A stretch of 64,000 bases of DNA from Nocardia harenae NBRC 108248 (GCF_001612885.1 NZ_BDBH01000007.1:62001-126000); one strand, 5' to 3'. Positions 8,554-17,484 are shown, counted from the stretch's first letter. The notes: generated from the sequence alone by a model not told the origin. A program made the numbers and translations.

Positions 8554-9096
8554 CTACTCCGCCGGGGCGACGGGGCCGCCGGTGACCAGGCCGCGGAGGC
8601 TCTCCGCGGTCAGCACATTGCTCAGCGGGATCCGGACCCGGACGTTCCCCCTCGTGTCGGTGGCGGCGCGCGGAGGCTCGTCACCCAGCGGCAGGTAGTA
8701 GCCGATATTCCGGAGCAGCAGCCCGGCGCTGAGCACGGCGGCGTACTCGCCCGCCCGCTTCGGCACGTGCACGACGAACAGGTACCGGGGCACGATCGAC
8801 CCGGCCCCGGCCAGCCGGTCGTACTGCGCCGCGCTCAGCCCGTCGAAGGCGAGCACCCCGTTCCGGATCAGCGGCTTTCGCACCGTCTTGACCTGCACAT
8901 CGATCCGTGGCGAGAACCCGAGCGGACTACGCCCCGGCAGCTTCAGACACAGATCGACCCCGTCCAGATCCACATCGTCCTGCGCCCACAGCAACCCCGC
9001 CGCGGAGGCGAGCACGCGCACGTAGTCCGCGCCGAACTTGCCCTGCTGATTGTTCCGGTCGATCCCCCGTGCGCGGCTGGTGGCGAGCACCGGCAT
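8554..9096 (-). CDS. DUF4365-like protein (putative PD-(D/E)XK nuclease)
   Basis: A 180-residue protein that matches the DUF4365 pattern: an N-terminal helix with QGKFGADYVRVLASAAGL (the G-x-x-xG..V..L.A..G element), then DDVDLDGVDLCLKL with the acidic D/DG motif near residues 41-48, and IDVQVKTVRK near residues 65-74, the (E/Q)-x-K catalytic strand of PD-(D/E)XK nucleases. It is the first gene of the four-gene operon. Start choice is open: GGGAGGGG abuts the ATG at 9096 too closely, and the GTG at 9090 has better spacing; the difference is two residues. DUF4365 proteins are frequent in defence islands. Nuclease activity is inferred from the motif only. Confidence 0.75.
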   Translation of the reverse strand: MPVLATSRARGIDRNNQQGKFGADYVRVLASAAGLLWAQDDVDLDGVDLCLKLPGRSPLGFSPRIDVQVKTVRKPLIRNGVLAFDGLSAAQYDRLAGAGSIVPRYLFVVHVPKRAGEYAAVLSAGLLLRNIGYYLPLGDEPPRAATDTRGNVRVRIPLSNVLTAESLRGLVTGGPVAPAE

Positions 9097-9168
9097 CCCC
9101 TCCCGACGTTCCGTCGAAAGACGGTAGCGATGCCCGGCCCGCCGCGGTGTCGGTCGAAAAGGGGACAG

Positions 9169-9474
9169 CTAGGCGACGAAACCCTCCAGCGCGGCGAACA
9201 GCTCCTGCTCGCGCTGCCCGTCGTAGGAGTCGGGGGACGACCGGGTCTCCCGATCTCGATCGATGTATCCGCCGGTCACAGCGGTGACCCGGCCGAGCAG
9301 CACCGCCGCGAGCCGGGCTCCCGCGGTGGTCGGGTCGGTGGCGAGCGGGGTGCGGGCGAGCGCGGGGAGCACCCGGCGGGCAACGAGGCGTTCGATGGCC
9401 CCGGCATTGCGGGCCAGCCCGGTGCCGGGGACGAAACCGGGGTGGTAGGAGACGATGTCGGCGCCGGCGGGCAT
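9169..9474 (-). pseudogene. C-terminal remnant of an SDR-type oxidoreductase
   Basis: The 101 residues begin MPAGADIVSYHPGFVPGTGL and continue LPALARTPLATDPTTAGARLAAVLLG. This matches the C-terminal third of retinol-dehydrogenase-like SDRs, where the YHPG motif follows the catalytic Tyr/Lys helix. The nucleotide-binding motif and catalytic residues are missing, because upstream of position 9474 only 33 bp remain before a divergent transporter gene. It is therefore a 5'-deleted gene, not a functional short protein. Confidence 0.6.
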
Positions 9475-9507
9475 ACGGCGGCGCCGCGCCGGGGTTAGGT
9501 TGGGCGG

Positions 9508-10971
9508 GTGGCAACCCAGGAGCTTCCCCGGCTGGCCTCGGCCCCCGGCCGGTGGATCCTGCTCGCGACCGTGCTCGGCTCGTCGGTGGCCTCGCTGGAC
9601 GCGACGGTCGTCAATATCGCGCTGCCGCGGATCGGCGAATCGCTGCACACCGACGTCGCCGGGCTGCAGTGGACGCTGAACGGCTACACGCTGACGCTGG
9701 CCTCGTTCATCCTGCTCGGCGGCTCGCTCGGGGACCGGCTCGGGCGCCGCAGGGTATTCCTCTGGGGCGCGGTGGGGTTCGGTGTCACCTCGGTGCTCTG
9801 CGGCGCCGCCACCAGTATCGAGATGCTGGTGGCGGCGCGGATCCTGCAGGGTGTGGCCGGCGCCATGCTGACGCCGGGCAGCCTGGCGATCATCGCGGCC
9901 TCGCTGGACCGGCGCGATCAGGGCGCGGCGATCGGGCTGTGGTCGGGGTTCGGCGGGGTGGCGGGGGCGCTCGGGCCGTTCCTCGGCGGCTGGCTCATCG
10001 ACCTGGCGGGGTGGCGCTCGCTCTTCTTCCTGAACGTGCCGCTCACCCTGATCGTGGTGCTGGTGGCGAGCAGGCACGTGCCGGAGAGCCGCGACCCGGA
10101 CGCCCCGGCCCGGCTGGACCTACCCGGCGCCTTCGTGATCGCGCTCGCGCTCGGCGCGCTGACCTTCGGGCTCATCGACACCGCGCCGCTGCTGCTGGTC
10201 GCGGGGGTGGCGCTGCTGGCGGCGTTCGTGGTGCTCGAGCTGCGCAGCGACCACCCGCTGGTGCCGCCGCGGCTCTTCGCCTCCCGGGTGTTCACCGCGG
10301 CCAACCTGGTGACGCTCGCGGTCTACGCCGCGCTCGGCGGCGTCTTCTTCCTGCTGGTGCTGCAGCTGCAGCTGGTGGCCGGGTACTCGCCGCTCTTCGC
10401 CGGCGCGGCCACGGTGCCGATCACGCTGATCATGCTGGTGCTCTCGGCGCCCGCCGGGCGCTGGGCGCAGCGCAACGGGGCGCGGCTGCCCATGACGGCG
10501 GGGCCGCTGCTCGCGGCGGCCGGGCTGCTGCTGCTCACGCGGATCGGGCCGGAGAGCCCATACCTGCGCGATGTGCTGCCCGGCGTGCTGATCTTCGGGC
10601 TCGGGCTGGCCGCGCTGGTCGCGCCGCTCACCGGGGCGGTGCTCGGTGCGGTGCCCGCGGGTGAGGCCGGCATCGCCTCCGGGGTGAACAACGCGGTGGC
10701 CCGCACCGCGCAGCTGCTCGCGGTGGCGGCGCTGCCCGGGCTGGCCGGGCTCTCCCACGCGCTGGACGATCCGGCCGCCTTCGACCGGGGTTTCGCCCGG
10801 GCCATGCTGATCTGCGCCGGGCTGCTGGTCACCGGCTCGGTGCTGGCCGCCGTCCTGCTCCGCCCCCGGCGCACCGCGAACCTCGACGGCGTCGACTGCA
10901 TGCCGCAGTGCGCGGCCGCCACCGGCCCTGCGTTGGCGCCGGCCCGGAGCGGCGAGGATCGGCCCGGGTAG
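9508..10971 (+). CDS. MFS transporter, DHA2 (14-helix) drug:H+ antiporter type
   Basis: A 487-residue polytopic membrane protein of the EmrB/QacA type. It shows the N-terminal SSVASLDATVVNIALPRIG motif (motif D1), the loop 2-3 motif GGSLGDRLGRRRVF (motif A), ARILQGVAGAMLTPGSLAII (motif B) and GPFLGGWLIDLAGWRSLFFLNVPL (motif C, typical of antiporters). About fourteen hydrophobic segments are apparent. The role is probably proton-driven export of a small amphipathic compound. The GTG at 9508 is the start, with the upstream GGGCGGGT serving as a poor ribosome site. Transcription is divergent from the SDR remnant. No local regulator gene marks the substrate. Confidence 0.9.
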   Translation: MATQELPRLASAPGRWILLATVLGSSVASLDATVVNIALPRIGESLHTDVAGLQWTLNGYTLTLASFILLGGSLGDRLGRRRVFLWGAVGFGVTSVLCGAATSIEMLVAARILQGVAGAMLTPGSLAIIAASLDRRDQGAAIGLWSGFGGVAGALGPFLGGWLIDLAGWRSLFFLNVPLTLIVVLVASRHVPESRDPDAPARLDLPGAFVIALALGALTFGLIDTAPLLLVAGVALLAAFVVLELRSDHPLVPPRLFASRVFTAANLVTLAVYAALGGVFFLLVLQLQLVAGYSPLFAGAATVPITLIMLVLSAPAGRWAQRNGARLPMTAGPLLAAAGLLLLTRIGPESPYLRDVLPGVLIFGLGLAALVAPLTGAVLGAVPAGEAGIASGVNNAVARTAQLLAVAALPGLAGLSHALDDPAAFDRGFARAMLICAGLLVTGSVLAAVLLRPRRTANLDGVDCMPQCAAATGPALAPARSGEDRPG

Positions 10972-11021
10972 GCCGGACGCCGCCGGAGCCCGTCGGAGCC
11001 GACGTCCGCGTTCCCGGTCGG

Positions 11022-12296
11022 TTATCGGGAGCGCATGTGCGGGGACGGCGGGAAGGTGACCGGGAGCGCCGCCAGCGCCCGGTGGAAGGGCCCGGGGCGG
11101 CGCTGCAGCTCCGCCTCGGGCACCGCGAGCTCGAGATCCGGCAGTGCGTCGAGCAGCTGGTCGATGGCCTCCTGCACGACCAGGTAGGCGACCGACTTGG
11201 CCGGGCAGGCGTGCGGGCCGCCGCCCCAGGCCAGGTGCGAGCGGTTGCCGGTGTGGTCGGCGGCGCGGATCCGCGGGTCGTTGTTGGCGCCGGAGAGGCT
11301 GATCAGCACCGGCTGGTGCGCGGGCAGCCAGGTGTTGTCGATCAGGATCGGCTGGCGCGGGTACGAGGTGCAGAAGTTCGCCATCGGCGGGTCGTCGAAG
11401 AGCACCTCGTCCAGCGCGTCCCTGGTGGAGAGCGCGCCACCGAGCATGTTCCCGCCGAAACGGTCGTCGGTCACCATGAGCAGCAGGGTGTTCGCGATCA
11501 GGTTCTGCTGCGGCTCGATGCCCGCGCCGTAGAAGCTGATCAGGTTGCTCAGCATCTCGGTGTCGTCCAGCCCGGCCGGGTGGTGCGCGAGCCGGGAGGT
11601 GACGTCGTCGCCCGGCTCCCGGCGGCGCAGCGCGATCAGCTCCAGCAGCGCGGTGCTCAGCATCTCCAGGCCGCGCGCCGCCTCGACGGTGTCGAAGAGC
11701 ATGGCCATGCCCCGCGCGACCCGCGCGCCGAGCTCGGCCGAGCAGCCGACCATCCGGTTCAGCACCTCGAAAACCAGCGGAAAGGCGTACTGCGCGATGA
11801 GATCCGCGGAACCGGCGGTGCAGAACTGATTGATCAGCGGGACCGCGATCTGCTCCACGGTGGCGTGCAGCGCGTGCAGGTCGATGCCGTCGATGGCGGC
11901 GGTGTAGGCCTGCCGGTAGCGCAGGTGCGCCTGGCCGCTGTTGCGCAGCGCGTTCGGGCGCCACTCCAGCATCGGCTTGACCGGGGAGTCCGGCGGAATG
12001 CTTTCCTGCCAGGCGCGCGGGTCGGCCGGGAAGTGCTCCGGGTCGTTCAGGATCCGCACCGCGGTCTGGTAGCCGAGCACCAGCGTCGCGGGCACGCCGG
12101 GCGCCAGCTCGATCGGCGCCATCGATCCGTACTTGTCGCGCATGGCGCGGTAGGCGCCGTGCGGGTCGGCCGCGAATTCCGCGGTGTGCAGCGGGATGCG
12201 GGGGCCGTCGGTCTCGACGGGCGAACCGTGCGCAACCGGGCAGCCACCGGTCGGCGCGGCGGACAGCGTGGACGGGGCGGATCGGGGGGTATTCAC
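11022..12296 (-). CDS. Cytochrome P450 lacking the ExxR arginine (CYP157-like)
   Basis: A 424-residue soluble haemoprotein. The haem ligand segment HLAWGGGPHACPAKSVA places Cys364 in the usual position. The I-helix reads AGIEPQQN (258-265), so the acid-alcohol pair of AG(D/E)xT is altered and no threonine is present. The K-helix motif reads DEVLF (296-300), with Phe in place of the arginine of ExxR. Loss of that arginine is established for the Streptomyces CYP157 family, and the C-terminal FHRALAALPV also resembles those enzymes. CYP157 genes usually sit in conservon operons, but no conservon genes are nearby. The GTG at 12296 is preferred because family similarity starts there. Substrate unknown; catalytic competence should be tested. 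Confidence 0.9.
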   Translation of the reverse strand: MNTPRSAPSTLSAAPTGGCPVAHGSPVETDGPRIPLHTAEFAADPHGAYRAMRDKYGSMAPIELAPGVPATLVLGYQTAVRILNDPEHFPADPRAWQESIPPDSPVKPMLEWRPNALRNSGQAHLRYRQAYTAAIDGIDLHALHATVEQIAVPLINQFCTAGSADLIAQYAFPLVFEVLNRMVGCSAELGARVARGMAMLFDTVEAARGLEMLSTALLELIALRRREPGDDVTSRLAHHPAGLDDTEMLSNLISFYGAGIEPQQNLIANTLLLMVTDDRFGGNMLGGALSTRDALDEVLFDDPPMANFCTSYPRQPILIDNTWLPAHQPVLISLSGANNDPRIRAADHTGNRSHLAWGGGPHACPAKSVAYLVVQEAIDQLLDALPDLELAVPEAELQRRPGPFHRALAALPVTFPPSPHMRSR

Positions 12297-12557
12297 AGAC
12301 GCGGCTCCAAGCAGGGGTACAGGACGACGCCAGGGGTGGCCGGTGCGGAGTCCGGCCGCGCCCGCGGAGCCGTCGGCGCGCGCACACGACCGACCGACCC
12401 CACGCTTCCCCCAGCCTTTTCGCACCACTCACCCGGGAGACCCGGGCGTGAATCCGGTGACGTGGCCGCGAAAGCGGGCTTCGTCACGATGGACCCGCTT
12501 ACGGTAACAGCGGGCGGATTCGAGCGCACTGGTCGGTATTCCCCGGCTCACCATGCG

Positions 12558-13616
12558 CTACCTGTGCTGCGTCAGCTCGCCGACCGCGCCGAGGAAGTCG
12601 TCGATATCGGCCTCCCGGTGCGCGAACGAGGTGACCAGCCGGACGACGCCCGGCTCCCAGCGGTCGGCGTAGAAGGCATAGCCGCGCTCGCGCAGCCCGG
12701 CGGTGAGCTCGGCGGGGAAGTGGCAGAAGAGGATATTGGCGCCGAGCTCGCCCGCGACCCGCACGCCGGGCGCCCCCGCCAGCCCGGCGCGCAGCCGCTC
12801 GGCCATGGCATTGGCGTGCGCGGCGCTGCGCAGCCAGAGATCGTCGGCGAGGTAGGCGCCGAGCTGCGCGGTCTGGAATCGCATCTTGGCGGTGAGCTGG
12901 CCGCCGCGCTTGTGCCGGAAGGCCAGCTCGGTGGCGAGCGCGGGGTCGAAGCAGACGATGGCGTCGGCGGTCATGGTGCCGTTCTTGGTGGCGCCGAAGG
13001 AGAGCACGTCGACGCCGCTGCGCCAGGTCAGCTCGGCGGGGGTGGCGCCGAGCGCGGCGAGCGCGTTGGCGAAGCGGGCGCCGTCCAGGTGCACACGCAG
13101 CCCGGCGTCGCGCGCGATGCCTGCCAGCTCTCGCACTTCGGCGACGGTGTAGACGCTGCCGGTCTCGGTGGCCTGCGTGAGGCTGAGCACCGAGGGCTGC
13201 ACGCTGTGCACGTCGCCGCGCTTGCGCCCGGCCGCGGCCCGCAGCGCCGCCGGGTCGATCTTCGAGTGCGCCCCGCCGACCGGAACGATCTTCGCGCCAC
13301 CGGTGAAGAACTCCGGCGCGCCCGCCTCGTCGTTGTCGATGTGCGCGTCCGGGTGCGCCAGGATGCTGCCCCACGGCGGGGTGAGCGCTGCCAGCGCGAT
13401 ACCGTTCGCGGCCGAGCCGGAGCTGACCGGGAACACCGCCACCTCCCGCTCGAACAGCTCGCCGAAGCGCCGGTACACCGCCTGCGAGAGCGGGTCGTTG
13501 CCGTACGGGACGGCGGGCCCGGCCGCGGCGGCGGCCACCGCGGCGAGCACCTCCGGCGCCGCACCGGCGGCATTGTCGCTGAGGTAGCCACGCAGGAGCT
13601 GCTCGGAGCCGGTCAT
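12558..13616 (-). CDS. Threonine aldolase family protein (PLP-dependent)
   Basis: A 352-residue fold-type I PLP enzyme of the beta-eliminating lyase/low-specificity threonine aldolase family, which splits L-threonine or L-allo-threonine into glycine and acetaldehyde. Visible marks are the N-terminal SDNAAGAAPEVLAAV (family: SDNxxG.HP), VSSGSAANGIAL, the HLDGARFANAL strand with the PLP-contacting Asp, and VDVLSFGATKNG, which carries the Schiff-base lysine. The ATG at 13616 follows a GAAAGG ribosome site at good spacing; a longer in-frame extension upstream is low in similarity and not used. A 236-bp divergent spacer separates it from the DUF3052-like gene. The family is secure, stereospecificity is not. 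Confidence 0.9.
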   Translation of the reverse strand: MTGSEQLLRGYLSDNAAGAAPEVLAAVAAAAAGPAVPYGNDPLSQAVYRRFGELFEREVAVFPVSSGSAANGIALAALTPPWGSILAHPDAHIDNDEAGAPEFFTGGAKIVPVGGAHSKIDPAALRAAAGRKRGDVHSVQPSVLSLTQATETGSVYTVAEVRELAGIARDAGLRVHLDGARFANALAALGATPAELTWRSGVDVLSFGATKNGTMTADAIVCFDPALATELAFRHKRGGQLTAKMRFQTAQLGAYLADDLWLRSAAHANAMAERLRAGLAGAPGVRVAGELGANILFCHFPAELTAGLRERGYAFYADRWEPGVVRLVTSFAHREADIDDFLGAVGELTQHR

Positions 13617-13852
13617 CGGAGCCTTTCGCCGACGCTGTGCGGTTGCCGCTTCGATCCTCGTGCATCCGGACGGCGGACGCTCATCCGAGGGAGGTGGTCG
13701 GGACGCACCGGCTGAGCGGCCACGCACGCGCGGCCTGCCGTGCGTGGCACGCCGAGGACACGCCCGGCGACCGGCGGCTGCGGGCCGAGGCCGCGCCGCC
13801 CTGGTTGGGTTGGCAGCCGACACGCAGCAGGGGATCGCGAAGGGGGTAGAAC

Positions 13853-14251
13853 ATGCACGCCGCCGGAGAACGGGCGCATCGGCTGGAGCTGCGCGTGGAT
13901 ACGCCGGTCCGCGAGTACGGCGCCGCCGGGGGCGTCGACGAGCAGCTCAGGGCGGAGCTCGCCGCGCACCTCGGCGCGGAGCTCGCCGCCCCGGCGCCCG
14001 AGGCCGCGCTGGTCTGGCTGCGCGCCGAGGACGCGCCGCCGATCGACCTGCGTGAGGTAGCCGCGGCATTGCCGCCGTACGCGCCGATCTGGGCGCTCAC
14101 CCCGAAACCCGGCTACCGGGGCCATGTTCCGGCGGGCGCGCTCGTCGAGACCGCCGACCGGTACGAACTGGTGATCACCGACCACACGGGGATCAGCGAG
14201 GGCTGGACCGCCACCTGCATGCGGCGCCCGCGTGCAGCCGCGGGATCGTGA
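13853..14251 (+). CDS. DUF3052-like protein
   Basis: A 132-residue soluble protein. The stretch PEAALVWLRAEDAPPIDLREV followed by PIWALTPKPGYRGHVP and a C-terminal GWTATCMRRP fits the DUF3052 pattern (LLWWRDDDGDLVD..., WLLTPKxGxxGHVxPxDIxEAAxxAGL, WxGTRLV). DUF3052 proteins are short actinobacterial proteins without an established biochemical role. The ATG at 13853 is preceded by GGGGGTAGAAC. The gene is divergent from the threonine aldolase gene. The assignment rests on pattern matching by eye, and the N-terminal 40 residues diverge. Confidence 0.65.
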   Translation: MHAAGERAHRLELRVDTPVREYGAAGGVDEQLRAELAAHLGAELAAPAPEAALVWLRAEDAPPIDLREVAAALPPYAPIWALTPKPGYRGHVPAGALVETADRYELVITDHTGISEGWTATCMRRPRAAAGS

Positions 14252-14343
14252 CGGGCCCGGGTGCTCCTGGCGGGTAATCGGGGCGCAGCTGTCGTCGGCG
14301 CGAGCATCGCGCCGGGCAACTCGCTCGCCCCGAACTCCGACCG

Positions 14344-14454
14344 CTACTGGATGACGGCGCAGCCCTCGCCCGCGGAGATGCTGCAGGCGAGCTGCGAGAG
14401 CAGCCGCAGCAGGGCGTCGATGGGGTTGGTCGGGACGGCGATGAGAGCGAGCAC
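14344..14454 (-). CDS. Possible 36-residue small protein
   Basis: A GTG-started reading frame of 36 residues (opening VLALIAVPTNPIDALLRLLS, with two Cys residues near the C-terminus and ending AVIQ). AAGGA lies just upstream at good spacing. The composition is hydrophobic and amphipathic in the first half. It lies in an otherwise empty 318-bp gap between the DUF3052-like gene and alkB. It could be a small membrane peptide or chance. Support is the ribosome site and plausible third-base GC bias only. Confidence 0.35.
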   Translation of the reverse strand: MLALIAVPTNPIDALLRLLSQLACSISAGEGCAVIQ

Positions 14455-14569
14455 GGCGATTCCTTACGAACGATGGACGACTGTCACCCTGTGCACCGGT
14501 GCGCGACGGGCCCGCGTTACTCGCCGCGCTGCCCCGAAAAGCGTGGTCGGCAGGTGACACCGGCCGTCG

Positions 14570-15718
14570 TCAGTGTCCGGACGGGAGCGCGGCCAGGTAG
14601 TGCTCCCGCTTGCCCGGCTGGATGTTCGCGCGCCCGGCGTCGCCGCCGTAGTGCGCGAGCACCCGGTGGTCCATGACCCGGCGCCAGAGCGGGGGCAGCG
14701 CGGCGAGCACGATCATGCCCGCGTACCCCGCCGGGAGCTGCGGGGCGATCTCGGTGCTGCGCAGCGTCTGGTAGCGGCGGCCGGGATTGGCGTGGTGGTC
14801 GCTGTGCCGCTGCAGGTGGAACAGGAAGATATTGGTGACCAGGTGGTCGCTGTTCCAGCTGTCGCGGGGCGAGCATCGGGCCCAGCGGCCGTCCGGGCGG
14901 CGCTCCCGCAGCAGGCCGTAGTGCTCGACGTAGTTCACCGTCTCCAGCAGCCCGGCGCCGATCGCCGCCTGGAGCAGCAGCCATGGCGTGATCTCCCAGC
15001 CGAAGAGCGCGATCAGCGCACCGAAGAGCGCCAGCGTCATGGCCCATGCCTGCAGGATGTGGTTGCGCGGGCTCCACCACCCCGACCCGGTGCGCGCCAG
15101 CCGCTCCCGCTCCAGCCGCAGCGCCGAGCGGAACCCGCCCGCCACCGAGCGCGGCAGGAAGGCGTAGAGCGACTCCCCGAGCCGGGCGCTCGCCGGATCG
15201 TCGGGCGTGGCGACCCGCACGTGGTGCCCGCGGTTGTGCTCGACGAAGAAGTGGCCGTACCCGGATTGCGCGAGCGCGATCTTGGCCAGCCACCGCTCCA
15301 GGTGCTCGACGCGGTGCCCGAGCTCGTGCGCCGCATTGATGCCGATGCCGGAGACCAGCCCGAGCGTGGTCGCCAGTCCGACCTTGTCCCAGGTGCCCAG
15401 CTCGGAGCCGCCCCACATGGCGCAGGCGAGCAGCAGCCCGGTCAGCTGGACCGGCAGGAACAGGTAGGTGCACCAGCGGTAGTAGCGGTCGGCGGAGAGC
15501 AGCTCGTAGTCCTCGTCGCGCGGGTTCGAGCCGTCCGCGCCGATCAGCAGGTCGAGCAGCGGGATGGCGGCCAGCACGATCACCGGGCCGATCCACCAGA
15601 ACACCGGCATCCCGGTGCGGTACACCAGCTGCGAGGGCAGCAGCGCGGAGGCGGGGGCGATCAGTCCGAGCAGCCACAGGTGCCGTTTCGGGTCGTAGCC
15701 CCGCTCGCTCGCCCACAT
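14570..15718 (-). CDS. alkB: Alkane 1-monooxygenase (AlkB type)
   Basis: A 382-residue integral membrane non-haem di-iron hydroxylase that converts n-alkanes to 1-alkanols with electrons from rubredoxin. The histidine boxes are complete: HELGH (131-135), EHNRGHH (160-166), NYVEHYG (about 265) and LQRHSDHH (about 310), with six transmembrane helices between residues 15 and 270. The ATG at 15718 is used because AlkB homologues start near the DPKRHLWLLG segment. Unlike many actinobacterial alkB loci, no rubredoxin gene follows; 14252-14569 holds at most one tiny frame. Electrons must therefore come from a rubredoxin encoded elsewhere. A PucR-type regulator lies 145 bp upstream on the same strand and may control it. 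Confidence 0.93.
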   Translation of the reverse strand: MWASERGYDPKRHLWLLGLIAPASALLPSQLVYRTGMPVFWWIGPVIVLAAIPLLDLLIGADGSNPRDEDYELLSADRYYRWCTYLFLPVQLTGLLLACAMWGGSELGTWDKVGLATTLGLVSGIGINAAHELGHRVEHLERWLAKIALAQSGYGHFFVEHNRGHHVRVATPDDPASARLGESLYAFLPRSVAGGFRSALRLERERLARTGSGWWSPRNHILQAWAMTLALFGALIALFGWEITPWLLLQAAIGAGLLETVNYVEHYGLLRERRPDGRWARCSPRDSWNSDHLVTNIFLFHLQRHSDHHANPGRRYQTLRSTEIAPQLPAGYAGMIVLAALPPLWRRVMDHRVLAHYGGDAGRANIQPGKREHYLAALPSGH

Positions 15719-15863
15719 CGTTCCGGTACCTCGCACTCGACCGCGGCTGCCGAGTCCGACCTCCTCGCAACCGTCGTGCCAGGTACATCGCGCGCGTCCG
15801 CAGCAATGTTTCGGCAACGACACGCCGACGATCGGGTCGCAGCGGGGTATCGGTGCCCGAACC

Positions 15864-17078
15864 TCAGGGATCGGCGCGCGCGGTCGCGACGACGGCGGCG
15901 TGCAGGTACCACCAGTCCCGCGGCTCGGTGGGGTTCAGCCCGGTGAGCTCACCGACCCGGCGCAGCCGGTAGTCGAGGGTGTTGGGGTGCACGTACAGCC
16001 GCTGCGCCGCGAGCTGCCGGTGCCGGTCCGCCGCGATGTAGACGCGCAGAGTGTGCAGCAGCTCGGGGTGCTCGGTCAGCGGGGCGAGCTGGGTGCGCAG
16101 CAGGTCGCGGCCGATGCCGGGGCGGGTGAGCTGGTACTCCAGCGCGAGTTCGTCGAAGCGGTGCACGCCCGGCTGCAGCCCGAGCTGCTCGACGGTGTCC
16201 AGGAGTTCGTGCGCCTGCCTGGCGGCGGTGGCGACGCTCTCCGGCGGCGCGCTGAAGACGGTGGCGGTCAGCGGGACCAGGGCCGCCGCTGCCAGTTCCC
16301 GCACCAGGTCGTCGATCTCGGCCTCGGTGCAGCGGTCCTCGGGCACGAGCACGGTCCCGCCGTCCACCGAGAGCAGCGAGAGCGCGTGCTCGCCGAACCG
16401 CCCGGCCAGCGCGGACTGCAGCCTGCGCAGTTTGCGCCGCGCCACCACCGCCCGGTCCAGGTCGGGCCGGTGCTCGTCCGAGTGCGCGGGGACGGCGAGC
16501 GCGAGCACGAAGTACCCGGGCGCAGGCGCGATCCCGGATTCCCGCGCCATGGCCGAGCCGCCGTGCCCGCCGAGCAGCGCCGAGGTCAGGGTGTGCACGG
16601 AGGTCTGGTGCCCGTCGGCGGCGCCGCGCAGCTCCCGGATGTAGGCCTTGCTGACGGTGCAGCTGATCAGGTCGAGCAGCTCCACCACCGCCGTGGTGCC
16701 GGTGGTGATGTCGAACCCCGACGCCGGGTCGGGGAAGAGCGCGTCCAGCCCCGCGCGGACACCGTGGTGCACGCCGCGCAGCACGGTGTCGATGGGGACG
16801 CCGTCGCGCGCCCACTCGGCCGCGGCCGGCTCCAGCCGCTCGATCCGGCCGTCGGGGGCACGGCCCAGCTCGAGCCGCTGCACGAGCCAGCCGAGGCAGC
16901 CGCGTACCACCGCGGTGAGGTCGGCGCCCGCGGGCGCGTTCGGCGCGCCCGCGCAGGCGATGCCGGAGCGCGCCAGCCGCGCGGTCAGGTCGCGCGACAG
17001 CCGGTGCATCTCCGGCCGGGCGGGCGATATCGGGGAATTGCCTGGTCCGGAGCCGGGCCGGACGCTGCTCTCGGCCAT
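15864..17078 (-). CDS. PucR/CdaR-type helix-turn-helix transcriptional regulator
   Basis: A 404-residue regulator. The C-terminal 70 residues show the PucR-type HTH_30 domain: LHTLRVYIAADRHRQLAAQRLYVHPNTLDYRLRRVGELTGL, where VHPNTLDYRLRRV is the recognition helix of the family. The middle contains a GGDEF-like sensory region (residues 170-330) and the N-terminus an RsbT-like/alpha-helical segment (DLTARLARSGI). The ATG at 17078 follows GAGGAGG. Related regulators often act on the gene next door, so the AlkB gene downstream is a plausible target, but some members regulate other functions. No signal or membrane segment is present. Confidence 0.85.
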   Translation of the reverse strand: MAESSVRPGSGPGNSPISPARPEMHRLSRDLTARLARSGIACAGAPNAPAGADLTAVVRGCLGWLVQRLELGRAPDGRIERLEPAAAEWARDGVPIDTVLRGVHHGVRAGLDALFPDPASGFDITTGTTAVVELLDLISCTVSKAYIRELRGAADGHQTSVHTLTSALLGGHGGSAMARESGIAPAPGYFVLALAVPAHSDEHRPDLDRAVVARRKLRRLQSALAGRFGEHALSLLSVDGGTVLVPEDRCTEAEIDDLVRELAAAALVPLTATVFSAPPESVATAARQAHELLDTVEQLGLQPGVHRFDELALEYQLTRPGIGRDLLRTQLAPLTEHPELLHTLRVYIAADRHRQLAAQRLYVHPNTLDYRLRRVGELTGLNPTEPRDWWYLHAAVVATARADP

Positions 17079-17484
17079 CACGGGTGACCTCCTCGTGTGG
17101 AAACCGCCGCGTCGCCGCGTGTCCTCGACGAATACGGCGTTATCGAACGGTAATAGCCGCCCTCGCTCGCTTACCACTCCGTTTTTCCCGGGCGCGGCCG
17201 ACGGGGCGTGACCTGAGGAAACGAGGTGAAAAGGGGGAAGGGTGCGAGGAAGGAACCCGTTCCGGCACCCCGGTGCTCACTTTTCCGCGGCCGAGAACAG
17301 CGCTCTCCGCGCGTATTCGAGCTTCCTGTGGCTGGCCACCGCATTTTCCGGGCGAACTTCGTGAGCATTCCAGTTCCGGCGCCGACCGGGGCTTTCGGGC
17401 CCGGGTCCCGCCGTAGCGTCAGCTCGCAGTCGCGGTCGGCGACGTTATCGAGAGAACGATGTGGTTCTCGCAGAAAGGCTCGGT
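17079..17484. other. Intergenic region between divergent regulator and lipase genes
   Basis: A 406-bp stretch without a convincing gene. It must hold the promoters of the PucR-type regulator (leftward) and the lipase (rightward). Short open frames here lack ribosome sites and protein-like composition. I see no clear operator. Confidence 0.5.

Noticed and set aside
9552-10664. Possible second gene within the first MFS transporter region
   Set aside because: A shifted frame of the transporter gene; Arg/Ala/Gly-rich without motifs.
14261-14557. A plus-strand frame of 98 residues in the DUF3052-alkB spacer
   Set aside because: No ribosome site and no protein-like pattern; the opposite strand carries the more plausible 36-residue frame.
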